A stretch of 64,000 bases of DNA from Aureispira sp050633105 (GTDB taxonomy: Bacteria > Bacteroidota > Bacteroidia > Chitinophagales > Saprospiraceae): the NCBI GenBank assembly GCA_050633105.1, contig JBOEFW010000084.1, forward strand, positions 1 to 64,000, read 5' to 3'. Position 1 is the stretch's first letter. Each line of letters begins with the position of its first letter. Made by a program: the position numbers and the translations under genes. The notes under the pieces were generated by a model, which searched no databases, had not been told where the DNA came from, and worked only from the letters and a program-made list of their open reading frames with translations. Positions 35,845-44,860 of the stretch are shown piece by piece.

Positions 35845-38781
35845 ATGTCTAATTCTTACTTTCGATACTCTTTTATTTTGCTCTTTTTTTTGTTGCTACA
35901 AAGTTCTTCTATTCAAGCCGCCCATGTAGCAGGAGCACAGCTCAATTATACGAGTCTAGGTTCTAATCAATACGAAGTCACCCTTCGTTTATACAGCCAT
36001 TGTAATGGTGGAATCACCCACAATAATTGGGCTTACATTGATGTCACTCCTAATACACCTTTTTGTGGTGGCGCTGCTGCTTTTCGAGATACGGTTTTTC
36101 AAATATCTGTTGAGGAGGTTAACAATGGTTGTCCAAGTACCACCTGTAGTAATACAAGCTATGGTCTCGTTCGCAGAGTTCAAGTTTATAAAAAAATCAT
36201 CACGGTTCCCAGTACCAGTAATTGTGGATGGACCTTTTCTACCAATTGGTCCTACTGTAGAGGGACACAAAACACGCAAGGCTGTGCCCGTTCTTTGGGA
36301 AGTGCAACCATCTTAGATCCTATTGTTACCCCTTTGAATAGTTCTCCTGTCTTAAGCTCTTCTCCTGCTTTTGTTTTTTACAACAACCAATTGCAGCGTC
36401 TATCAAGCAGCATGGTTGACCCTGATGGTGATTCCTTGGTTTACCGAGTAGCGGCCCCTCAACCTCATGCTAATAACACTGGAAGTGGCAATAGCTATCG
36501 TTCAGGTTTTTCAAATACCAATCCTTTCCTGACCACAAACAACAGTTTCAGTTTTAACAGTCAAACAGGAGAAGCCTCTTTTATCAGCCCAAATCTTCAA
36601 GAAGTCTCCTTGGATGTAGCGGTAGATGAATATAGAAATGGACAACTTATTGGAACTTGTCGCTATTCCACCTATTTGTTCATGGTGAATAACACCAATC
36701 AAGTTCCTGCCATTACTCAAACCGCTCAATGGCTCAATGGGACTTGGGTTCCTCAGGGCACTTCCACTACTTTTTCTAGTAATACAGGTAGTCCTGTTAT
36801 CATTCAGATAGAAATGACCGATCCTGATTTGACGGATTCTATTAGGATAGACAGCACTTTTTCGACTCTATTGCAAGCCTATCCCAATGCGACCATTCAA
36901 ACCAGTTATACCAGCAACAACCAAATTACCGCAGAAATCAACTTAGGTCTAATTACTCAAGCACATACGTTTAACGTAGCTTTTACAGACGATAAATGCC
37001 CTAATGCAGGACTAAGAATTCTTCCTATTTCTATTGCACGGATTGACCGATCGACTCTATCAGGCCAACTCTATGTAGACACTAGCGGCAACTGTAGTTG
37101 GGACATTGGAGAACCAATCCTCAGCAACCAGCTTCTTCGTTTAAGCAATGGCACACAAGATTGGGTGACGAGAACCAACTCCTATGGTTTTTATAGCTTT
37201 CAAGTTGATTCTGGAGATTACACCCTAACGCCTTTTTATAGTTATTTGATAACGGATTCCTGCTATCTAGATTCTCTTGTCATTCCCAGTGGAGTTGCAT
37301 CTATTCAAAAAGACATTCCTTTAGACATTAGCATTCCTTGTGCCTATTTAGAGGTTAGTATTGGAGCTACTTTATTGCGACTGTGCCGAAACAACACCTA
37401 CTATGTCAATTATTGTAACCGAGGACTTTACACGATTGATTCTGCTTATGTAGAAGTAACACTTGATCCATTGTTCACCATAACCAACTCTTCTATTCCC
37501 ATCAGCCAACAAAATGGTTCGACCTACACCTTTTATTTAGGAACACTGCCTCCTAATGCTTGCAATACTTTTTCTATTGATGCGGTACTAGATGCGGCTT
37601 GTGATTTTAACAATAGAGGCTTGACCCATTGCGCTATTGCAGAAATTTTTCCACAGCCAGATTCTTCTTGCACTCTTTGGACAGGCCCAGCATTAGAAGT
37701 AGAAGGACGCTGCCAAAACGATTCTGTTTCTTTTAGAGTAGTGAATACAGGCCAGCAAGCCTTAACGACCGCCCAAAATTACGACATCTTACAAGATGCG
37801 ATGCCCTTGTTCAATACAACCATTACTAATCTAGCGCCTGGGGCGGCTACTCCTTGGCGATATTACCCTGCTACAGGCGCTACCTATAGAGCCGCCATTG
37901 ATCACCCTTCTAATTACCCTTGGGGATTGACCGCTTCTAGCACCATAGAAGGTTGTTGGAATACAACATCGAGTAATCCCATCAGTACGGGTATGGTTAA
38001 TATTTTTTCTATGGATGAAGGCGCTCCTTATATTGGAATGGACTGCCAAGTTAATGTCATTGCTTGTGATCCCAATGACAAACAAGCCTTCCCTATTGGC
38101 TATGATAGTTTGCACTACATTCATGCCAATGAAGACATTAAATATCGGATTCGTTTTCAAAATACAGGCACCTACTACGCCGAAGATGTCGTCATTGTAG
38201 ATACCCTTTCTCCTTTCTTAGATCCAAATTACCTTGTACCAACCGTATCTAGTCATAGCTATACTTGGGAACTTACTTATGGTAATATTCTAACCATTAC
38301 TTTTGATAATATTATGTTGCCTGACAGTGGTCGTGATTTAACAGGTTCGCAAGGTTTTATCGACTTCAAAATCAAGCAACAACCTGACAATCCTCTCGGA
38401 ACATTAATTACCAATGATGTAGGTATCTATTTTGATCAAAATCCGCCCGTTTTCACCAATACCACCTTTCATACCATTGGCGAAAACTTTATTCAGTTTA
38501 TCAATTTACCGCGTGTGGAGAAAGGACAAGACCTAACAGTCACTGCCTTTCCAAATCCATTTAACCAAGCCACAACTTTGCGTGTTGAGGATAGTAAAAC
38601 GTATCAAAAATTAACGGTGCAAGTCTACAATGCCTTGGGGCAACCAGTCGCCCAAGCAAGTAGCACCAATAACAATCAAGAAATTATTCTACAACGCCAA
38701 CACTTATCCACAGGCATCTATTTCTATCAACTAGAAGGAGATGGAAAGTTATTACATGCAGGACAATTAATTGTACAGTAA
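35845..38781 (+). CDS. Large T9SS-exported cell-surface protein, paralogue 3 of 3
   Basis: 978 residues. Signal peptide ending SIQA, then AHVAGAQLNYTSLGSNQYEV. The N-terminal domain has drifted most: paralogues 1 and 2 share CYRDC-like motifs here replaced by LYSHCNGG. The remaining order is the same: Ig-like, Cna-B-like near residue 410 (GQLYVDTSGNCSWD), DUF7619-type domain with ACDPNDKQAFPIGYD, then a T9SS tail with VYNALGQPVAQ. In this copy the conserved Ser before YDPNDK in the others is replaced, giving VIACDPNDK. Confidence 0.88.
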   Translation: MSNSYFRYSFILLFFLLLQSSSIQAAHVAGAQLNYTSLGSNQYEVTLRLYSHCNGGITHNNWAYIDVTPNTPFCGGAAAFRDTVFQISVEEVNNGCPSTTCSNTSYGLVRRVQVYKKIITVPSTSNCGWTFSTNWSYCRGTQNTQGCARSLGSATILDPIVTPLNSSPVLSSSPAFVFYNNQLQRLSSSMVDPDGDSLVYRVAAPQPHANNTGSGNSYRSGFSNTNPFLTTNNSFSFNSQTGEASFISPNLQEVSLDVAVDEYRNGQLIGTCRYSTYLFMVNNTNQVPAITQTAQWLNGTWVPQGTSTTFSSNTGSPVIIQIEMTDPDLTDSIRIDSTFSTLLQAYPNATIQTSYTSNNQITAEINLGLITQAHTFNVAFTDDKCPNAGLRILPISIARIDRSTLSGQLYVDTSGNCSWDIGEPILSNQLLRLSNGTQDWVTRTNSYGFYSFQVDSGDYTLTPFYSYLITDSCYLDSLVIPSGVASIQKDIPLDISIPCAYLEVSIGATLLRLCRNNTYYVNYCNRGLYTIDSAYVEVTLDPLFTITNSSIPISQQNGSTYTFYLGTLPPNACNTFSIDAVLDAACDFNNRGLTHCAIAEIFPQPDSSCTLWTGPALEVEGRCQNDSVSFRVVNTGQQALTTAQNYDILQDAMPLFNTTITNLAPGAATPWRYYPATGATYRAAIDHPSNYPWGLTASSTIEGCWNTTSSNPISTGMVNIFSMDEGAPYIGMDCQVNVIACDPNDKQAFPIGYDSLHYIHANEDIKYRIRFQNTGTYYAEDVVIVDTLSPFLDPNYLVPTVSSHSYTWELTYGNILTITFDNIMLPDSGRDLTGSQGFIDFKIKQQPDNPLGTLITNDVGIYFDQNPPVFTNTTFHTIGENFIQFINLPRVEKGQDLTVTAFPNPFNQATTLRVEDSKTYQKLTVQVYNALGQPVAQASSTNNNQEIILQRQHLSTGIYFYQLEGDGKLLHAGQLIVQ

Positions 38782-38818
38782 GCTTGTCTTTGTTTCTGAA
38801 TAAATAATGTTGTAGAAG

Positions 38819-38852
38819 AGGTCGTTTCAAGAAATTGGAGCGGCCTTTTTTT
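38819..38852 (+). terminator. Intrinsic terminator
   Basis: AGGTCGTTTC and GGAGCGGCCT pair with wobble and are followed by a run of T residues, 38 nt after the stop at 38781. Confidence 0.8.
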
Positions 38853-39189
38853 ATGTTCTTCCTCAATTTTTAGTAAAAAAAAGCCACTGCTCAGAGTTTT
38901 TATCAAAAAAACAAGGCAAAAAATTTACGCCATAACACACTAACTGCCAGTTAATTAAAGCAAATTATACCCTCCGCTAGAATCCCCCAAATAGCATTCT
39001 AAATAAGTCCCCCTACAATTCGGTTTATTTTTTGTCTTGTCTACTCCCTAAAGCACTTCTTCCTCTAACAATTAAGAGCTCCTGCTCTATCATCAAGAAG
39101 GCGTTTTTCCACTCCCTTCATTCTTTCTAAACATCAGCCAATAGGCACTCTAAAACAAGACGCTATTCTTTCACTTCAACTACCAATGT
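38853..39189. other. Gene-free leader region
   Basis: A 337-nt spacer between paralogue 3 and the beta-propeller gene. No coding region, strong hairpin or clear consensus promoter is seen. Confidence 0.5.
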
Positions 39190-40749
39190 ATGAGATTATT
39201 ATTCCTAATAAGCTTGTTTTTCTTGCTTACTAATAGCACTTTTGCCCAATTTACTATCCAAGAGTACAATTCTATCCGAAACCCAGAAACATCTGTCGTC
39301 AGTGAAGATGGCCAACAGCTTTATGTAGCACAGAGTAAAGGTCTCACGGTTTACTCTATTGACCAACAAACTAAAGCCTTAGCAATCCTCCAAACCATCC
39401 AACAGGAAAATGGCCTAGGAGATGCTTGTATTACACCTGACAATAGATTTGTTTTAGCAAGCTGTTATGGTAAGAATGCGATCGCTGTTTACCGACGAGC
39501 AGAGAATGGGAAATTAACTCTTTATAAGTTCCATGCTAACACCATTGATGGCATTACCATCAAAAAACCAAGTAGCTTGGTTCTCTCTCCTAGTGGTCGC
39601 TACCTTTTTGTAGATTGCGATCGCACTCTTTTTACCTTTAGATTTCAGGAAGGAGAATTGGAGTACATTACCCAAAATACTTTAGAAGGAAGCTATCATG
39701 GTCAAGTCTATTTTAGTCCTGATAATAAACATGTTTTTATTGATCGCTATGGCAGTGCTCAAGAATGCTATATGACCATTCTAACCTTGGACGAACAGAC
39801 AGGTCAATTGGAAACAGTAGACTGCCTAGAAGATGATAAATACCCTATTCCTGGTTCTTATTTTGATTTTTTTGGAGAACGCCGTCAATACATGGTTAGT
39901 GCAAGGCTAGATTATTTAACCTTTTCGCCAGACGGCAAAGATGTTTATATGTATGGCACCGAACATAGTGACAACGGCGGAGAAGCAGCCATTATGCACT
40001 ATAAATGGATCAATGGGCAATTAAGGCTTCAAAAGGCCTACTATGGATTGGATACAAAATACAAGGTCAATGGCATGAAAAACATGTATTTGGATGGAAG
40101 TGGTGACTACTTTTATGTTTTATCAGGGGGGGAAGACTCTGGCATTTTCATTTTCAAAAGAGATCCAACAACAGGCAGTTTAACCTTTGTCAAAGCCTAT
40201 TATAAATTGCAGAATCTACCGCGTATTGTTTCTCCTTATCGAATTAGTTTTAGTCCTGACAACAAAGGCGTCTTTGTCTCCAATTACTTTGGTGGTAATG
40301 TGCTTGTCTTAAAAAATAAAGCAGGAAAGCCTGGGCCTCAAAAAAGGCCTCTAATTGAACCTAGCCCCCCTGCCCCAATTACAAATAATACGAATGATTC
40401 AGATATTAACTACAACAACCAGCAATCCAACAACCAAACGCCTCTTGACCAAGGCTGTGAATTCCCTATTATTTCAACTGATGAAATCGCCCAAATAGAT
40501 CAGGCTTTAAAAGCATTCTCAACAGAAAAAGAGCGCTATGATTATGCCTTAAAAAAACTACAAAATCGTTGTTTACAAACCATGCAAGTGCTACGCATTG
40601 CGCGTTTATTTGAAGTAGAATATTTACGCTTAGAACTAACCAAGTTCGCCTATTACTATACCGCTGATGTAGAGAATTTCTATTTACTAGATACGTTATT
40701 TACTAGCAATCGCCTAAAAGCTGCTTTCAAAAAACATCTAGAAGGTTAG
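39190..40749 (+). CDS. Secreted beta-propeller protein with C-terminal DUF4476 domain
   Basis: 519 residues. Signal peptide MRLLFLISLFFLLTNSTFA. Residues about 25-385 are a lactonase-like seven-bladed beta-propeller with recurring blade motifs such as VSEDGQQLYVAQSKGLTVYS, LSPSGRYLFVDC and FSPDNKGVFVSNYFGGNV. A Pro/Asn/Gln-rich linker (about 385-425) leads to a DUF4476 domain ending LTKFAYYYTADVENFY. No enzymatic residues are obvious. The combination suggests an extracellular or periplasmic scaffold or sensor. Domain calls are by motif. Confidence 0.82.
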   Translation: MRLLFLISLFFLLTNSTFAQFTIQEYNSIRNPETSVVSEDGQQLYVAQSKGLTVYSIDQQTKALAILQTIQQENGLGDACITPDNRFVLASCYGKNAIAVYRRAENGKLTLYKFHANTIDGITIKKPSSLVLSPSGRYLFVDCDRTLFTFRFQEGELEYITQNTLEGSYHGQVYFSPDNKHVFIDRYGSAQECYMTILTLDEQTGQLETVDCLEDDKYPIPGSYFDFFGERRQYMVSARLDYLTFSPDGKDVYMYGTEHSDNGGEAAIMHYKWINGQLRLQKAYYGLDTKYKVNGMKNMYLDGSGDYFYVLSGGEDSGIFIFKRDPTTGSLTFVKAYYKLQNLPRIVSPYRISFSPDNKGVFVSNYFGGNVLVLKNKAGKPGPQKRPLIEPSPPAPITNNTNDSDINYNNQQSNNQTPLDQGCEFPIISTDEIAQIDQALKAFSTEKERYDYALKKLQNRCLQTMQVLRIARLFEVEYLRLELTKFAYYYTADVENFYLLDTLFTSNRLKAAFKKHLEG

Positions 40750-40771
40750 ACGAGAATGCTACACTTTTTCC

Positions 40772-40806
40772 AAAAGGCTGCCTCTTCTTTGAGGTGGCCT
40801 TTTTTT
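40772..40806 (+). terminator. Intrinsic terminator
   Basis: AAGGCTGCCTC and GAGGTGGCCTT pair around TTCTTT and are followed by T residues, 23 nt after the stop at 40749. Confidence 0.9.
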
Positions 40807-40935
40807 GTTATCAAAATAATGACAAAAACAACCATACAAGATCTAATATTTATTTTTTGACCAAAAAAATGTAACAAAACCCTCGATTTCCGTTAAGTCA
40901 ACTAGACATAAGTTACTAAAAATACGTTTATTTAT

Positions 40936-40974
40936 ATAGAGTGGCTTTTGTTATTCCAATAAATAGCACTCTAT
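40936..40974 (+). promoter_or_regulatory. Leader hairpin
   Basis: ATAGAGTG (40936-40943) and CACTCTAT (40967-40974) pair around a 23-nt loop, 34 nt before the ATG at 41009. Confidence 0.4.
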
Positions 40975-41008
40975 TACGTTTATCCATTCCTATCAAACTA
41001 AATTGCGT

Positions 41009-41311
41009 ATGAATCGATCTTTTACAATTTTCTACCTCTGGACAGGGGTATCATTTTTCTGTTGTAGCCCACTCTTACAAGCACAGAAGTGCGGCAAAAC
41101 AACAGAAACTACAACGGCAACAACCATAGCCGTCGTAGAGAACAAGCAAGCCCCAAAGCGTATTTTCTTACCACCAAAATACCAACCGTTGGTTTCTGAA
41201 CAAACCAAAATTCCGTCTCGGAACAGTAAACTCAATCAGAAAAGACGACAGAATTTTTGGAAACGCCAACAACGCAGCAAACGCAAAGGCTGCCCTGCCA
41301 CACGTTTTTAA
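41009..41311 (+). CDS. Small basic secreted protein
   Basis: 100 residues from the ATG at 41009. Signal peptide ending SPLLQAQ, then a Thr-rich segment and a strongly basic C-terminus (KLNQKRRQNFWKRQQRSKRKGC). No family is recognised. The basic tail could bind nucleic acid or acidic glycans, but this is a guess. It lies 38 nt upstream of the DgkA reading frame. Confidence 0.6.
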   Translation: MNRSFTIFYLWTGVSFFCCSPLLQAQKCGKTTETTTATTIAVVENKQAPKRIFLPPKYQPLVSEQTKIPSRNSKLNQKRRQNFWKRQQRSKRKGCPATRF

Positions 41312-41436
41312 GCCATTTTTCATCCACTAAACTATAAAAAAGTGCATCTTTGCAAGACCTTAAAATAGTAAGACGCCAATCCAATGGCGGCTTACTATTT
41401 CATAATTTTATAGCCCAACTATTAGCACTTTTTCTC

Positions 41437-41814
41437 ATGTCTCTCTTCTCTTTTCTCAAAGCACGTATCCACAGTTTCAAATGGGCCTTTTTAGGAAGCA
41501 AAGATTTATTCTTGAACCACCCCAACGCCCAAGTGCATGCCCTAGCGACGTTCTTAGTTGTTCCTTTAGGTTTCTACTTGCAACTTCCACGGTTAGAATG
41601 GGCGATGATTATTTGGTGTATTGCTTTTGTTTTGTCTATGGAAGCACTCAATTCGGCGGTAGAGTACTTAGCTGATAAGGTGTCGCCTGAGCACGACCCT
41701 TTAATTGGCAAAGCCAAAGATATTGCAGCAGCAGCAGTATTGTTGGCTTCTATTGGAGCAGCTTTAGTTGGTTTTATTCTACTAGGCCCTCGCCTATATG
41801 AAGTTTTATTTTAG
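41437..41814 (+). CDS. dgkA: Diacylglycerol kinase / undecaprenol kinase family protein
   Basis: 125 residues from the ATG at 41437, chosen because the upstream 29 residues of the longer frame do not fit the family. Three transmembrane helices and the DgkA signature MEALNSAVEYLADKVSPEHDP followed by GKAKDIAAAAVLLAS. It phosphorylates diacylglycerol or undecaprenol using ATP. Gram-negative species usually use DgkA for lipid recycling; substrate preference cannot be read here. Its stop overlaps the TonB receptor stop by 4 nt on the other strand. Confidence 0.9.
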   Translation: MSLFSFLKARIHSFKWAFLGSKDLFLNHPNAQVHALATFLVVPLGFYLQLPRLEWAMIIWCIAFVLSMEALNSAVEYLADKVSPEHDPLIGKAKDIAAAAVLLASIGAALVGFILLGPRLYEVLF

Positions 41815-44156
41815 GGATCAGATGGAGCAGCCAAAGAAACACTAGCAGTCAACACCGCATTAATACCTTGTGCATCTGCAAAATAACGATGTCGATTGAG
41901 ATAATCGCGGTAACTTGTATTAAGCAGATTATCTATCCTCAACACTAAACGCGTTTGTAGGTTTTTACTGAGAAGGGTGGTAGAAGCAGATAATTGAAAG
42001 AGATGATAAGCAGGTGGGGGGGGCAAAAAATCTTGTGCCGCTAACAAATAGGTCTGTTCTGCCACATAATTGTGCTCTAATCGTATTTCTAACTGCTGTA
42101 CGCGCCCCTTTCCTAGCTTCCAATTTGGAGAGATTTGATAGGCCAAATAACTTTGCCAGTTGCTTGGAGGCATATTAATCAAAGAACGGTCTTGCGCCAA
42201 ATCCATTCCTCTCAAATAACTATATTGTGTTCCCAAACTCCAAGAAGCATTCATCTGCCAGCGCATTCCTATATCCACTCCATAAATATGTGCACTAGTT
42301 TGCTCATAAATAAAGACAGGAAAAGCACCACGAATAGTTAAGCGAATCTCTTCTTGAGGCTGCAAATAAATGTAATTATCAAAATATTGGTAATACACCA
42401 AGCCTTCTATTTCTAATCCCTCTATCAAGGTTCCTTGTAAACCAATTCGCCCTTGTGCCAAGCGTTCAAGATCTAAGTCCACATCTCCTTCCTCAATACC
42501 ACTTACTCCTTGGTGTAGACCATTACTATACAATTCATTAATTCCAGGATTTCTCGTAGAGTAGCCCCCATTAACCGTTAAATCTATCGTAGAGGTCAAA
42601 GCATAACTCCAAGCCAAGGCGGCATTAATGGTATGCAAACTATTCTCATAACGCACAATCCGTCTAGGTATGCTTCGACTAATTGCAGCGACTTGTTGAT
42701 TGTGATAATCATAACGCACCCCTGCTTCTAACAAAGAACGTCTCCAACGTTTTTTTGCAGTCAAAAAAGCACCAGAACGAGCGTGAATATAATCAGGAAT
42801 AAGTGGTAAAATACCTGTTTCTGGACGATTGGTATTGTCTATAAAATTAAATTGCAATCCCCCATTCAAAACGGTACTAGCGTTCCATTGATGGGCGTAA
42901 TGTCCTTCCAAAAAATACGACGTTTGCCCTAAACTTAAAGCTGGTTTCTCTGTACGATTACCTCGACGAACATCAAATTCTTGACGATCGTTGATTTGTA
43001 AAGCAGCAGTATAATAAAATACATGACGTTTGTTGAGTCGTTGTTCTGTTTTAAGTTTAACTAAATGGTGCTTTACCTGTTGTTTAGGTGCTTCAATAGC
43101 ATAACTAAAATCAGGCTGTGTAAAAAAGGGCTCTATGCGTTCAAAAGCACTGCGTAAATCGGTTAGATTCCCAATATGACTTCCTCTTAGAATACCTAAT
43201 TCTGCTAGATAAGTACTCGCATATAACGTGGTCAAAACTTGTGGAGACCACTGCCGTTCTAATTGCAAACTGAGCGTAGCTGATTGTTGACCAGTATTTT
43301 TCAACCAATAGTCGGGGGCACGTAGATCGCCTCCCTTTTGTAAGGTACCATTGATTCTCCAAGCAAAAAAAGGGTTGGCAGCTTGCGCTGCTAAATGGAC
43401 ACCATTCGTCCAGCCGTTCGATTCTAAAAAATAACGGCCTTTGAAACGCCAATTTTCGGCACGACCAATAGCACTAGGCGATAAAAGCACTACGGTTCCT
43501 AGATTCGAGCCCATGTATTGTAAACTACTGACTCCTTGTAATAATTGGATAGAGTTAGAAGATAAGGGATCAATTTCTGGACTGTGGTCGTTTCCCCATT
43601 GTTGTCCACTTTGGGCAATTCCATTATTCAATAATGTTAGGCGATTTCCATACAACCCATGGACAATAGGTTTGGAAATATTGCCCCCATTTTTGAGGAC
43701 ACTCACTCCTGCCAAACGTCCCAATAGATTTCCTAGATTACTAGAAGCTCGATCACCAATAACTTGGCTATCAAGTGTCGTAGAATACGTTGTAGAATTG
43801 GGAGCCTGCAAGGCATTCACGACAATTTTTTTTAAGGTGGTAATACTAGGTTGTAACTCTACAAGCAATAAGCTATCCATCGGCAAAACCAACGTTAATT
43901 CTTGGCGCGCATAGCCAATATAACTTAATACGATATTTTGCTGGCCTTCACAAGTCACCAAAATTTCAAAATACCCTGTACTATCACTGAGCGCCACTTG
44001 TCCTGTTTCAGGTAGGACTATCGTCACAAAAGCCAACGGCTTTTGGCTGTTGGCTTCTATGACGTAGCCTCCTAAGGAGGTTGTACAAGCAGCTAAAGGA
44101 GCAAGAAATATACTCCAAAGCAATCCTATTAATGAGATCTTATTGAATGTCCACAT
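41811..44156 (-). CDS. TonB-dependent outer-membrane receptor
   Basis: 781 residues. Signal peptide ending APLAAC, an N-terminal CarboxypepD_reg-like domain (residues about 28-110, GGYVIEANSQKPLAFVTIVLPE), a plug domain (about 120-235, RLAGVSVLKNGGNISKPIVHGLYGNRL) and a 22-strand-type barrel to the C-terminus. Energised transport across the outer membrane. The upstream lipoprotein gene overlaps its start by 17 nt, so they are one operon. The plug motif IVHGLYGNRLTLLNNGI resembles ZnuD-type receptors, so metal, perhaps zinc, is a reasonable but unproven substrate. Confidence 0.9.
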   Translation of the reverse strand: MWTFNKISLIGLLWSIFLAPLAACTTSLGGYVIEANSQKPLAFVTIVLPETGQVALSDSTGYFEILVTCEGQQNIVLSYIGYARQELTLVLPMDSLLLVELQPSITTLKKIVVNALQAPNSTTYSTTLDSQVIGDRASSNLGNLLGRLAGVSVLKNGGNISKPIVHGLYGNRLTLLNNGIAQSGQQWGNDHSPEIDPLSSNSIQLLQGVSSLQYMGSNLGTVVLLSPSAIGRAENWRFKGRYFLESNGWTNGVHLAAQAANPFFAWRINGTLQKGGDLRAPDYWLKNTGQQSATLSLQLERQWSPQVLTTLYASTYLAELGILRGSHIGNLTDLRSAFERIEPFFTQPDFSYAIEAPKQQVKHHLVKLKTEQRLNKRHVFYYTAALQINDRQEFDVRRGNRTEKPALSLGQTSYFLEGHYAHQWNASTVLNGGLQFNFIDNTNRPETGILPLIPDYIHARSGAFLTAKKRWRRSLLEAGVRYDYHNQQVAAISRSIPRRIVRYENSLHTINAALAWSYALTSTIDLTVNGGYSTRNPGINELYSNGLHQGVSGIEEGDVDLDLERLAQGRIGLQGTLIEGLEIEGLVYYQYFDNYIYLQPQEEIRLTIRGAFPVFIYEQTSAHIYGVDIGMRWQMNASWSLGTQYSYLRGMDLAQDRSLINMPPSNWQSYLAYQISPNWKLGKGRVQQLEIRLEHNYVAEQTYLLAAQDFLPPPPAYHLFQLSASTTLLSKNLQTRLVLRIDNLLNTSYRDYLNRHRYFADAQGINAVLTASVSLAAPSDP

Positions 44157-44700
44157 TAAATTTTACTTCTATATCAGTTTCACCACCTGCAGCACTAGCA
44201 TCATCAATTGCTATACCTGCTGCTTCTTTGTTTGGCTCATGTCTTAGAATCACAGTCAACATACCTTGCTCTGCTAAACCTGTTGTAAAGGTAGTTTTTA
44301 GCCCTAAGCCCTTGCCATTAGCATCTTGATCACCATAAGCAACTGTTATGTTACTCAATGTATTCTCATAAAAAAACTGGTGCTCTTCTGCTTCTGCCAA
44401 TACTTCTACATGGATACTTTCAGAAGGTTTAACCGTTTCATTAAATAAAGTAATAACACCATTATAAGTTGTATTGGATTGTAAAACACCATTAGTCAAT
44501 ACAGGAGCATCACCTCCATCACCATCAGGATCAGCAAAACTAAAAACAACTGGCGTTCCTCCTCCCATAGGAGTTAGAGTATACACCAAAGTGGTAATTA
44601 CTTCTTCTTGATTTGTAATGTCAGGATCTTTTTGACAAGAACCCAATGTAAGTACAACCAAAAGGAATACAGTAAGCGTGGGTAGGAAAAATAAACGCAT
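44140..44700 (-). CDS. Lipoprotein partner of the TonB-dependent receptor
   Basis: 186 residues from the ATG at 44700; the longer frame from a TTG at 44742 would add 14 residues before the signal. Lipobox LTLGSC. The mature part has recurring motifs: FSFADPDGDGGDAPVL, LFNETVKPSESIHVE, EAEEHQFFYE and LRHEPNKEAAG, ending AGGETDIEVKFNVDI. Members of this family in Bacteroidota are encoded next to TonB receptors. Conserved His and Glu residues could bind metal. A palindromic promoter element lies upstream. Confidence 0.75.
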   Translation of the reverse strand: MRLFFLPTLTVFLLVVLTLGSCQKDPDITNQEEVITTLVYTLTPMGGGTPVVFSFADPDGDGGDAPVLTNGVLQSNTTYNGVITLFNETVKPSESIHVEVLAEAEEHQFFYENTLSNITVAYGDQDANGKGLGLKTTFTTGLAEQGMLTVILRHEPNKEAAGIAIDDASAAGGETDIEVKFNVDIQ

Positions 44701-44739
44701 AAGAGATAATTTTTTTCGGATTATAATTCGTTGATAGCA

Positions 44740-44782
44740 CAAATATACAACCCTTATTGCAACATTGTTGCAATAAGGGTTG
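44740..44782 (-). promoter_or_regulatory. Promoter with abutting 17-1-17 palindrome (candidate operator)
   Basis: Arms CAACCCTTATTGCAACA (44748-44764) and TGTTGCAATAAGGGTTG (44766-44782) are perfect complements separated by one T. On the minus strand the -7 element TATATTTG (44747-44740) lies directly next to it, with the TTG of the -33 region inside the palindrome. The core TTGCAACATTGTTGCAA is symmetrical, as expected for a dimeric repressor such as a Fur-family regulator. It is 40 nt upstream of the lipoprotein ATG. Confidence 0.65.
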
Positions 44783-44860
44783 GTTTTTTTATTTTTTATA
44801 CTCCACCAAAAGATTGATTTAACTAGAATCCGTAAATATCCCTAAACCTTAAACACCCTA

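Noticed and set aside
43441..43914. 157-residue plus-strand frame inside the TonB receptor
   Set aside because: Shadow of a clearly coding receptor barrel; no recognisable motif.
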